Assembly: GCF_901538265.1 (NCBI RefSeq)
Contig: NZ_LR593886.1
Location: 4,237,738-4,301,737, forward strand
DNA: 64,000 nt
DNA from: Gemmata massiliana
Lineage (GTDB): Bacteria > Planctomycetota > Planctomycetia > Gemmatales > Gemmataceae
Direction: 5' to 3'
The position numbers and the translations under genes were made by a program. Position 1 is the stretch's first letter, and each line of letters begins with the position of its first letter. This document shows, piece by piece, positions 16,756 through 24,714 of this stretch. The notes below the pieces were generated by a model. It ran no database searches, was not told where the DNA came from, and saw only the letters and a list, made by a program, of their open reading frames with translations.

Positions 16756-17421
16756 ATGGCCTTCTACACCCAGGCTGAGACATTCAGGGCCCGATACGCA
16801 GCCGCCGTTCGCGCCAACCAAGTGGTCGCCGACCCCCTGTGGGGCCAGCCGTGTCTCGCCTTCAACGTCCAGATCCCCATCACCCCGGCCGCCGCCGGCG
16901 TTCTGCACCAACTCCAAGACGCGCTGGCCGCCATCGAGCCGAACACTCTCCACCGATGCCCGGCCGACACCCTGCACGTCACAGTACTGTGGATATTAGG
17001 TGTGCGGGTGGTGCACCGTGTTGATAAGCGGGCTCACTGGCAACAGATCCGCGAGGCCTGCGTTGTGGCAATGAAAGATGTCGCGGCGCAGACGGAGCGT
17101 TTCGTCATCCGCTTCCGCGCTGTTGTCCCGACGGATGCGGCGGTGATAGTGGTCGCCGAGGACGATGGGCAGATGGCCCGCCTGCGGACAACACTTGTCG
17201 AGCGTATGCCGATCCCCATGGATACTAGTCGGATACCAGACATCATACACACGACGATCTTCCGATACCGCAGCCGGCTCAACGCACCGTCCGAGTTTGA
17301 AGGCGCGACACGGACTGTGGAGCCGCATATTGCAATGTTCGTCGATCGTATGGCGATCCGGGAGGAGCAGGTATACCCCTCTCTCACCTCAGCGTTGGAG
17401 TGTGAAGTGCGACTTATTTAG
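16756..17421 (+). CDS. 2H phosphoesterase-like protein (LigT/CPDase superfamily)
   Basis: A 221-residue protein with the two H-x-T/S-x signatures of the 2H phosphoesterase superfamily: LHVTVLW at His74 and IIHTTIFRY at His165. Spacing and flanking hydrophobic strands fit the bilobed fold, as does the overall length of about 200 residues. 2H enzymes open 2',3'-cyclic phosphates or 2'-5' linkages of RNA and nucleotides. ATG 16756 is preferred because a GAGG lies eight to nine bases upstream; an in-frame ATG at 16726 would overlap the kinase gene. It closes the four-gene cluster. I found no annotation-grade name for the subfamily. Confidence 0.7.
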   Translation: MAFYTQAETFRARYAAAVRANQVVADPLWGQPCLAFNVQIPITPAAAGVLHQLQDALAAIEPNTLHRCPADTLHVTVLWILGVRVVHRVDKRAHWQQIREACVVAMKDVAAQTERFVIRFRAVVPTDAAVIVVAEDDGQMARLRTTLVERMPIPMDTSRIPDIIHTTIFRYRSRLNAPSEFEGATRTVEPHIAMFVDRMAIREEQVYPSLTSALECEVRLI

Positions 17422-17827
17422 AATTATATAAGATAGATCAATCGTATAAAATTTGACCATGAGCCGGCCGTCGGGCGGACAACGACTGGGGCTCGAACGC
17501 CAGCGAAGTCGGTTTCGACTTGTGGCCTTGGATAGCAATCAACTCGTTCGCATTGAACGCCAACAACCATCGAAGAGACCGTGATCGATCGGTTAGTGGT
17601 TGAAGGCATGGGGTGACTTGGGGAGGCGGATGCAGACAAGATTGGAATCACGCCCCTTCAAGCAACTCGACTGGGAGAACGATCAGTTCCCGACCCAGGA
17701 GCTCGTGCGAATATAGTGGCGAATGGCTGACACGCGGGGTACAATTCTTACTGGGCTTTGCTGGCTCTACATCCCGACTCCGTGCCGTCCAAGATCACCA
17801 AACGATTACTAGAGGGAGATCGCGCCC
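17422..17827. other. 406-base intergenic region
   Basis: Separates the four-gene cluster from the amylase gene. The first 40 bases are AT-rich (a TATAAGATAGATC-like run), which could be a terminator region or promoter. A 28-codon frame at 17630-17716 with a good ribosome site is listed separately. No insertion-sequence ends or strong hairpins were seen. Confidence 0.4.
17630..17716 (+). CDS. possible 28-residue peptide
   Basis: ATG 17630 is preceded by GGGGAGG with three bases of spacing and opens a 28-codon frame (MQTRLESRPFKQLDW, then ENDQFPTQELVRI). The ribosome site is better than that of many real genes here. It could be a leader peptide, a fragment of a lost gene, or a peptide substrate for the nearby radical SAM/SPASM enzyme. 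None of these is supported by more than position. Confidence 0.22.
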   Translation: MQTRLESRPFKQLDWENDQFPTQELVRI

Positions 17828-18216
17828 GTGAAGATCATCCGCGGCATTCTCGCCATCTTTGCTCTCGCTGCACTCGGCTCTCCGCACCCGGCAATCGCTC
17901 AGGCCGGGTTCGATGACGACCGCGTCATGCTCCAAGGGTTCTATTGGGAGTCGCACCGGCACGGTGATCCCGACTTCCCGCAGTTCGGCTCCAAGCGGTG
18001 ATACCAGATCGTCAAGGACAACGCCGAGAAGATCCGCGAGGGGCGGTTTGACCTCGTGTGGCTCCCGCCGCCCAGCTTCGCCGGCAAGCAGAGTGCGGGG
18101 TACAACCCAAAGCAGTACTGGCGGCTGGATAACAGCTACGGCGACCGCGACCTCCACCGGGCCATGCTCGAGGAGTTGCTCAAGAAGGGGGGCGAGCCGA
18201 TCGCCGACATTGTTAT
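17828..18216 (+). CDS. alpha-amylase (GH13), exon 1 with an in-frame TGA
   Basis: This 389-base exon encodes the N-terminus of a GH13 alpha-amylase. It starts at GTG 17828 after AGAGGGAGATCGCGCCC. A signal peptide (MKIIRGILAIFALAALGS...AIAQA) is followed by DRVMLQGFYWESHRHG, FDLVWLPPPSFAG and GYNPKQYWRLDNSYG, all typical of bacterial liquefying amylases. Codon 58 is TGA (17999-18001) in SKR-stop-YQIVKDN, where homologues have Trp, so one G-to-A change breaks the gene. The exon ends in ADIV plus AT of the next codon, inside conserved GH13 region I (DxVxNH), where the group II intron begins. Without readthrough or a sequencing error the product would be 57 residues. Confidence 0.75.
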
Positions 18217-20202
18217 GTGCGCCTTGTGAAGGCGTCTGGAATCCTCGGGTGGAAATCCCGACCGGCGATGCTCGTCCCAGCCGGAAGCACTGGGGGCGGT
18301 TCAGGAGGTGACGAGTGGACTGAAGCACTCCCAGAAACGGCTTCTTTCAGGAAGTCAGCAGGTCGTGCGGGCCGTAACGCGCAGTGAACACCGAGCAGGC
18401 CCCGAAATGGCCGACGTGGGAACCGACCCGCCATAATAACGGGGAAGGTCGCCGCCGTCGGGGAAGTGACGAGAGACGCGCCCGACGGTCCCTCCGGGGT
18501 AGTGGTGACGGCACGCACGCGATCGATTCCAGATGCAACAAGGGAAGTCTGCTCTGGTGCTGTGAGGCAACGCCGAACCCGTGAGGGCCAGCGGCGGCCG
18601 GGGCAGATGACGGATGGGCCCGTAGTACCGTCGAAGCCGGGTAACGCCGGTGGAGGGAAGGGGCCCTGATTCGGATCGAACGCACGAAGGGGCAACAGCC
18701 TCGGGGATTGACGATGAGTCTACCAACCCCGGTTCCTACGGTTGAGAAGCTCCAGACGGCGTTGCAAGCGAAAGCCAAGGCGGCCGCGGGCTATCGGTTC
18801 TACACGCTGTGGGACAAGGTCTGTCGTCCGGACGTTCTGGCCGAAGCGTACCGACGTTGCCGCGCGAACCGCGGGGCGCCGGGCGTGGATGGACAGACGT
18901 TCGAGCAGATCGAGTCGGCCGGTGTGGTGCCGTGGCTGGCGGCGTTGCAGGAGGAGTTGCGGCGGCAGGAGTATCGCCCGCAACCCCTCCTTCGGGTGTG
19001 GATCGCCAAGAGTAACGGCGGGCAGCGCCCGCTGGGCATACCGAGCATCCGCGACCGGGTGGCGCAGATGGCGGTGCTGCTGGTCATCGGGCCGATTTTC
19101 GAGGCGGACCTGTGCGATGAGCAGTACGGGTTCCGTTCCGGGATCGATGCCAAGATGGCCGTGCGGCGGGTGTACTTCAACGTCACCGAGCGGGGTCTAC
19201 GAGAGGTAGTGGACGCGGACCTGTCCGACTACTTCAACACGATCCCGCACGGCCCGTTGATGCGGTGCCTGAGCCGGCGAATCGCGGACGGCAGCGTGCT
19301 GTCGGTCGTCAAGCGCTGGCTTCAGGCGCCGGTGGTGGAACGGCATGAGCGGGGCGAACGACGCACGACGGTGGCCGCGGATACCAACCGCGGTACGCCA
19401 CAGGGCGGAGTCGCCTCACCCCTGTTGGCCAACCTGTACTTCCGGCGATTCGTTCTGGCGTGGAAGCAGTTCGGCCACGAGCAGCGTCTCCGGGCCCATG
19501 TGGTCAACTACGCGGACGATCTGGTCATCTGTTGCCGACCCGGTTCCGGGGCGGAAGCGATGGCCACCTTCCGCAAGCTGATCGTCCGGCTGGGGCTGAG
19601 CGTGAATGAGCGGAAGACTCGACTCGCGACGTTGCCGGAGGAGTCGATTGACTTCCTCGGCTACACGATCGGGCAATTCCACGGCCGGAACGGTCGGCCG
19701 TACATCGGCACCCGGCCGTCAAAGAAGTCGGTATGCAAGCTCCGGGCTCGAATCCACGAGGAGACGTCGAGCCGCTGGAACTGGCAACAACCCGCGGAGC
19801 GGGTCGAAGTGCTCAACCCCATCCTTCGTGGCTGGTGTGGGTACTTCAATCAGGGTCCGGTGGTCCGGGTGTACCGTGCGGTCCGCGCGTACATCGAGCG
19901 GCGTTTCCGCAGGTGGTTGATGCGTCGGGAACAGCGGCGCGGTACGGGGTACAAGCGTTACCCGGACCGCTACCTGTATGAGGAACTGGGGCTCTTCCCG
20001 GTCCCCGACCAACGCGCAACTACGCCGAATGCGAAGACTTGAAGATCCGAATGAGAGCCGGATGCGGGAAATCTGCACGTCCGGTTCGAGGAGCGGGGAG
20101 TGGAAACGGGCGGCGGATGAAGTTGGGACATGGTGCCTGTGGTGAGACCGGCCATGTTGGGGTCCAGCAGAACGACTGCACCGCGCCACTCCTCGACTCT
20201 AC
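18217..20202 (+). mobile_element. group II intron inserted in the amylase gene
   Basis: A 1,986-base intron in sense orientation. The 5' end is GTGCG, the group II consensus. Domain V is recognisable at 20055-20087 (GAGCCGGATGCG... to CACGTCCGGTTC), with a GAAA-like loop. The 3' end is CTAC, matching the bacterial A-Y rule. A candidate EBS1, ATAACG at 18436-18441, pairs with the last six exon bases TGTTAT (one G-U pair). The stretch between domain V and the 3' end is about 115 bases, longer than a usual domain VI, and its outer parts (GGGAGTGG and CCACTCC) pair. Domain IV holds the maturase gene. Removal joins the exons exactly in frame. Confidence 0.88.
18714..20042 (+). CDS. group II intron reverse transcriptase/maturase
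   Basis: A 442-residue intron-encoded protein. The reverse-transcriptase palm shows RPLGIPSIRDRVAQ near residue 106, the D-L-S-D-YFNTIPH block near 170, the NRGTPQGGVASPLLANLYF motif and the catalytic YADD at about 266-269. The LGYTIGQFHG strand follows. The maturase X domain is marked by ILRGWCGYFNQG. The C-terminus ends soon after (EELGLFPVPDQR) with no HNH endonuclease domain, so mobility would depend on reverse transcription into nicked or replicating DNA. ATG 18714 follows GGGG by seven bases. The frame is intact, so the intron is probably splicing-competent. Confidence 0.93.
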   Translation: MSLPTPVPTVEKLQTALQAKAKAAAGYRFYTLWDKVCRPDVLAEAYRRCRANRGAPGVDGQTFEQIESAGVVPWLAALQEELRRQEYRPQPLLRVWIAKSNGGQRPLGIPSIRDRVAQMAVLLVIGPIFEADLCDEQYGFRSGIDAKMAVRRVYFNVTERGLREVVDADLSDYFNTIPHGPLMRCLSRRIADGSVLSVVKRWLQAPVVERHERGERRTTVAADTNRGTPQGGVASPLLANLYFRRFVLAWKQFGHEQRLRAHVVNYADDLVICCRPGSGAEAMATFRKLIVRLGLSVNERKTRLATLPEESIDFLGYTIGQFHGRNGRPYIGTRPSKKSVCKLRARIHEETSSRWNWQQPAERVEVLNPILRGWCGYFNQGPVVRVYRAVRAYIERRFRRWLMRREQRRGTGYKRYPDRYLYEELGLFPVPDQRATTPNAKT

Positions 20203-21337
20203 CAACCACCGCGACGGGACCGACAGTTGGGCGGACTTCAAGAGCCCGGACTGGGGCCTGAATACGATCACCCGCAACGACGACGCTTTCGACCCGATAC
20301 GGCAGCCCAACTCGCCGATCAAGAACACCCCCGTCGCGCAGCGCGGGGCGGAAGAGGAGCGGCCATCGGAATACGCCTCGCACGGCGGTACCACGTACGA
20401 GTACGGCGACTTCCGCGACATCGACCACACCAACAAGCAGGTGCGCCGTGACATCATCAAGTACCTGCTCCAACTCAAGTCGTTCGGCTACCGGGGGTGG
20501 CGGTACGACATGGTCCACGGTTACCACGCCAAGCGCCTGGCCGTGTACAACAAGCGGTCCAACCCGACATTCTCCGTCGGCGAGTACGAGTGGCACGCGC
20601 ACGCCGACCAGCGGGGTTGGATCAAGTACACGGCCACGAGCGAGCCCGGCGACCTGAAGACCGCATCCTCGGTGTTTGACTTCACCACCTTCGGCACCCT
20701 TAAGAACAACAAGGGGCAATACCGGAACTGGTACGCGTTCGACAACGGCCTGGGAATGATGGGGGACACGACCGAGGGCAAGCCTTGGAAGCAGCGGGCG
20801 GTGACGTTCGTCGAGAACCACGATACGGGGTACCGAACCAAGCCGAACGGGTCGCCCGAGAAGGATCACGAGAAAGATAGCTTCGCCAACAACTGGGAGG
20901 TGGAGCAGGCGTACGCCTACGTCCTCACACACACCGGCGTCCCGTGCGTGTACTGGAAGCACTACTTCGACTGGGGTGGGGATCTGCGCGAGCGGATCAA
21001 GGCGCTGATCAACGCCCGCAAGGTGGCCGGGGTTCACAGCGGCAGCGACCTGTACGTGCAGCAGAACGCGAAGGCGAAGGGCGTGTACGCGGCCCGGGTG
21101 AAGGGGAGTAAGGGCGACCTGTACGTGCGAGTCGGCGGGACCGACGCCGACTGGCAGCCGTCGTCCTCCAACTACAAGGACTACCGTGAGTACGCCGCCG
21201 GTGAGGGGTGGCGGGTGTGGGTGGGGATCCTGAATAATCCGGCAGTGCAACAAGCCTCGCTGAAACAGCCGTTGCCGGTCCCAGAGTACAAGAAGCCGGA
21301 GGACATCGACGTTCCAGATGCCTGGCTGGACCTGTAA
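20203..21337 (+). CDS. alpha-amylase (GH13), exon 2 with the full catalytic triad
   Basis: Starts inside codon 130, completing ATC, and continues NHRDGTDSWADF in the frame of exon 1. In the spliced numbering the catalytic nucleophile is Asp232 (GYRGWRYDMVHGY), the acid/base Glu257 (FSVGEYEW) and the third carboxylate Asp337 (TFVENHDTGY). All three GH13 residues are present and the spliced product would be 507 residues, a normal size. The C-terminal part (SGSDLYVQQNAKAKGVYAAR) is the usual beta domain C. No frameshift is seen in this exon. The protein would be exported and degrade starch or glycogen-like polymers. Confidence 0.85.
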
Positions 21338-21416
21338 CGAGCTTGTCGACCGTGAGTGCACAAATTTCCTGTGGCAAAAGGTCGCAATTTCGTTGGTATG
21401 ACATGCTGCGACCGTT

Positions 21417-21659
21417 CTCATCGCTTGGGTACCATTTCCAAGAGAAGCAGTCGCCTTGGCGCCGAAACTGAACCGCTGGGACTGTGCGCAACAGGTTCCG
21501 GCCGACGTTGAGGCGACGTGCGACTTCGGCTACGGAGAACTTCTGTTCGAGGATCATCTCGTCAGACGCGAACTTGCATCCGCCGTGTGCGTCGAGTGCG
21601 GACGAGGCATCGGCGAACTCTTCGGACTGCGCCTCCACCGTTAACCTCGTGTCCACCAA
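21417..21659 (-). pseudogene. IS3-family OrfA-like remnant
   Basis: On the minus strand a short block reads KFASDEMILEQKFSVAEVAR and RLNVGRNLLR, close to the helix-turn-helix of IS3-type OrfA proteins (FSVAEVARRLGVS..L). The sequence then decays (TVPAVQFRRQGDCFSWKWYP) with no matching coiled coil. It is a fragment left by an old insertion next to the amylase gene and its ends are unclear. Confidence 0.4.
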
Positions 21660-21812
21660 ACTTGGGGGTCACGCCGTTCATCGACGCTCTCACAAAGGAG
21701 ATCAGGTGTTCGCGACGAATGGCTCAAACCGACCATGTTTCAGGGTACTTGTTTAGCGCGTTGATGTCTGTCGCATCTCGATCACCAAACCATTAATCCG
21801 ATAGGTCGCTGG

Positions 21813-22418
21813 TCACTCTTTCCCGAGCACTGCATCCACCACCCAGCACCCACGGATGTGTGGGCCAGTTCCGCGGCAGTGGTTTAGCACGTCATCGTCG
21901 TTGCACCCGGCGCCCTGCAGGGCGTCGCCAAGGAGCGGCATCGCCGCGTAGTCCCGCGACTCGTACATCCGTTGTGCCAGCGACACTGCGATGGCCGTGC
22001 GCCAGTGCGGGGAGAACAGGACGGGCCGGAATGGGTTACCGAACAAGTCACGTAAGATGGATGTTTGGGCGAGAAGTTCGCCGTCTCGCTGTTCAGCGCC
22101 TACTGCATCGGCTGCGAAGCACCAAGCATCCGCCGCGTCGTAGCCGGAATACATGAGAGCAGTCGTCACTGCGAGCGTCAGCGGGTCATCGCCGTTGATG
22201 GCTAGGACTGCGTCCATCCTCGCTTGATCCGTCGCTACCCCGTCTGCCACCGCTTCTCCCAACTCGACTCTCGCTTTGTAGCCATCGGGCAATAGGGGCC
22301 ACAGACGGCGGCAACAAGCACATCCGATCAGTCGTTTCTTCCGCTCGCTCGCACGGTGGCGGATGAAGTAAACCATCTCATTGGGCCAATCACAATGCAG
22401 CCATTCCTCTTCGGTCAT
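21813..22418 (-). CDS. planctomycete MTEEEW/ACCRR family protein
   Basis: A 201-residue member of a paralogous family that I associate with Gemmataceae. The N-terminal signature is MTEEEWLHCDWPNEMVYFIR followed by RKKRLIGCACCRRLWPLLPD. The C-terminal signature is ILRDLFGNPFRPVLFSPHW, LLGDALQGAGCNDDDVLNHC and RGCWVVDAVLGKE. The middle is an alanine-rich helical region. The protein looks complete, and AAGGGGG precedes the ATG. Function is unknown; the many family copies, often without conserved neighbours, suggest an expanded lineage-specific family. Here it sits as an island between insertion-sequence remnants. Confidence 0.85.
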   Translation of the reverse strand: MTEEEWLHCDWPNEMVYFIRHRASERKKRLIGCACCRRLWPLLPDGYKARVELGEAVADGVATDQARMDAVLAINGDDPLTLAVTTALMYSGYDAADAWCFAADAVGAEQRDGELLAQTSILRDLFGNPFRPVLFSPHWRTAIAVSLAQRMYESRDYAAMPLLGDALQGAGCNDDDVLNHCRGTGPHIRGCWVVDAVLGKE

Positions 22419-22599
22419 CGGTCGCCCCCTTCGTCATCCTCCCAGATTGTAACCCTGGCGTTCATCGGATTCTTTCTCCGGTAGGAGCCACGGTTCGGGA
22501 ATGCGCCGGGCGACAGGTCGAACATGTGCTGCCGCTCTTCCGGGGAATGCAGTGCGAAGGAGATCATGTGGTCCCAATCGGGAGCCACGGACGAAGACT

Positions 22600-23140
22600 G
22601 GAGTTCCCCACGAAAAGTGGACAGTGTTTAGCGGTGGGTGGGATTATACGTTCGTTCATACTCGGCTGGGGCGACATACCCTAGCGCGGAGTGCCTGCGG
22701 ACCCGGTTGTAGAACACCTCGATGTACTCGAAGATGCTCGCCCGCGCCTGCTCTCGCGTGGCGTAATCCTCGTGGTGAACCAGCTCCTTCTTCAAGCTCG
22801 CGAAGAACGACTCCATCGGGGCGTTGTCCCAGCAGTTCCCGCGACGGCTCATGCTGCACGCGATCCGCTCCTCCGCAAGTCGCCGCCGGTAGTGTTCGCT
22901 CGCGTACTGGCTCCCGCGATCCGAGTGCGCCACCAGGCCCGAACACGAAGACCCCTTGAGACGAGATCCCAACGCCATCTCCAGGGCGTCCACGACCAAC
23001 CGGCTCGTCATCATCGCGTCCATCGACCAGCCCACCACGCGCCGGCTGAACAGATCCTCGACCACGGCCAGGTACAGCCACCCCTCGCGGGTCGGGATGT
23101 ACGTCACATCCGCAAGCCTGACTGGTGCGGCGCGAGTCGA
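22600..23140 (-). pseudogene. IS3-family OrfB transposase, 5' truncated, with one terminal end
   Basis: The integrase catalytic core is readable from about 23140 to the stop at 22628: LADVTYIPTREGWLYLAVVE, then RVVGWSMD, LVAHSDRGSQYASEHYRR, NCWDNAPMESFFASLKKEL and a C-terminal RRHSALGYVAPAEYE. The D, D and E of the triad are all present. The N-terminal half and OrfA are missing. Beyond about 23140 the sequence changes to that of another transposase segment. Bases 22600-22627 (GTTCCCCACGAAAAGTGGAC) look like a terminal inverted repeat of this type of element. Not functional as it stands. Confidence 0.75.
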
Positions 23141-23175
23141 GTAGGAATAATGGGTCGGCTCTGGGAGGATCCCTC

Positions 23176-24108
23176 ATGGCTCGTCGCACCCGTCGTCCGA
23201 CCCCGACCGCTGAGATCACGCTAGTCCCGGTTTCGGCCAACTGTCCGGCGTGCGGGAACCGGCTGTACTTCGATTACTCGAACTTCCGCACGCTCACCTC
23301 CCTGACCGCCGTTACCCGCTACACGCTCCGCATCTCCCGATGCCGGCACCGGCCCTGCGACCTGTTCCGCGTCCCGTTCCGGCCCGAGGCCGAGGGGCGA
23401 CTGGCGCTGCCGCACCACGAGTTCGCTCTCGACGTCGTCGCGCGGGTCGGGCGCTTGCGGTACGCCGAGCACCGGTCCGTGCCCGAGATCCACGCCCACC
23501 TCACGCAACTCGGCGTGACACTGGCCGAGCGCACGGTCACCAACTTGCTCTACCGGTACGACGAACTGCTTGCCGTCGCACTGGCGGATGACGACCGGCT
23601 CCGCGCGATCCTTCAGACGCGCGGGCGGGTGGTTCTGGCCATCGACGGTCTTCAACCCGACGTCGGGCACGAGGTGCTGTGGGTTCTGCGCGACGTGCTC
23701 AGCGGCGAGATCCTGCTCGCGAAGAGCCTGCTGTCGGCGCGCAACCAGGACTTGGCCGCGCTGTTGGAGCAGGTGCGGACGAACTGCCCGGTGCCCATTG
23801 CCGGTGTCGTGTCCGACGGCCAGTACTCGATCCGCAAGGCGGTCGCGAAGGCGCTCCCCGGCGTGCCGCATCAGTTGTGCCAGTTCCACTTCCTGCGCGA
23901 GGCCGCTCGGCCCATTTACGAGGCCGATCGGCACGCCAAGAAGGAACTGAAGAAGAAGGTCCGGGGCGTGCGCGCCATCGAGCGGTCGGTTGACCGAAGC
24001 CGGTTCAGAATCGGTACAGAAAGGATAGCGGAGCGTACCAAAAGGCGCTATTCTGTACCATGTCGCGGCCTTCCACCGGGAACGGCTGAATCGCTTGAAA
24101 ATCCTTGA
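23176..24108 (+). pseudogene. truncated DDE transposase (ISL3/ISNCY-like)
   Basis: From ATG 23176 the frame encodes MARRTRRPTPTAEITLVPVS, a zinc pair CPACG, a block with the family feature AIDGLQPDVGHEVLWVLRDV, then GVVSDGQYSIRKAVAKALPG and HQLCQFHFLREAARPIYEAD. These are the DDE features of a transposase group related to ISL3/ISNCY. Similarity stops around RGVRAIERSV at about 23990, and the last 40 codons to the stop at 24108 read as junk. A full member should be well over 400 residues, so the 3' half is gone. It abuts the truncated IS3 remnant head-on. Confidence 0.65.
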
Positions 24109-24450
24109 AAACAAGCGGTTTTTGAAGTGACGGTGTGTTTTCGAGCATCCCGCTACGGAACCGAAGGTCGAAGGTTCAAATCTCTCTGGATTTGGGTGTG
24201 GTGCAATAAGGCGTGGTTTTCCAGGCCTTACTCGTTTCTACCGTCGTTCGAGAGTTGGCTGCCATACTAAATTTCGTACCAAATCGACCCCATAGGTGGA
24301 TGGGGTTTGGTTCATTCGAACACATCGCTCGGCCCTGATCGGCACTAAGTATTGGCCGGAACTAAACAAAGAATGCGTGATCCTGGAGGGGGCCCCATCC
24401 CGGCACGAAATACATCGCTTACACGCGCGAAATTTTGAGGTGGTCGGGAA
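24109..24450. other. non-coding stretch with a possible tRNA 3' remnant
   Basis: No gene seen. Around 24157-24195 the sequence GGTCGAAGGTTCAAATCTCT contains GGTTCAAATC, which is how a tRNA T-arm reads, but the T-stem is mismatched and no anticodon or acceptor stem partner is found. Such remnants can mark old attachment sites of integrated elements. The stretch lies just right of the insertion-sequence graveyard, which fits that idea, but the evidence is thin. Confidence 0.3.
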
Positions 24451-24711
24451 GTGCATGTTGGGTCGATAGCCTTCATCGAAGTCACTGAGAACGTGAAGGA
24501 GCTGTGGCGCAAGGCGATGAATTACACGCGGGCAATGGCGCGGCACGTGGCGACGGGGCGCCCGGTCGTGTCGCTGGAGGTGCTGCAGGAGCGGCAGGAC
24601 TTGTGCGCGGTGTGCCCGGAGCGGGCGCGGGACAAGTGCTCGGCGTGCGGGTGCCCCCTGGAAGCGAAACTCCCCCTCGGGCAGGAAAAGTGCCCGCGGG
24701 GGAAGTGGTAG
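24451..24711 (+). CDS. small cysteine-rich (zinc-binding) protein
   Basis: An 86-residue protein from GTG 24451. After a helical N-terminus (VKELWRKAMNYTRAMARHVA) comes a compact metal-binding tail: CAVCPERARDKCSACGCPLE and CPRGKW, six cysteines in C-x2-C...C-x2-C-x-C...C spacing. Proteins ending in this kind of CxxC...CGC.L..K...CP..KW tail are common beside phage-like and hypothetical genes. The start is uncertain; an ATG at 24517 would drop 22 residues. It converges on the HEPN-like gene at 24715 with only three bases between the stops. Confidence 0.6.
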   Translation: MHVGSIAFIEVTENVKELWRKAMNYTRAMARHVATGRPVVSLEVLQERQDLCAVCPERARDKCSACGCPLEAKLPLGQEKCPRGKW

Positions 24712-24714
24712 CGG

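Noticed and set aside
19970..21421. 483-codon minus-strand frame opposite the intron end and amylase exon 2
   Set aside because: Low-complexity V/L/R/P sequence; the plus strand carries clear maturase and GH13 motifs.
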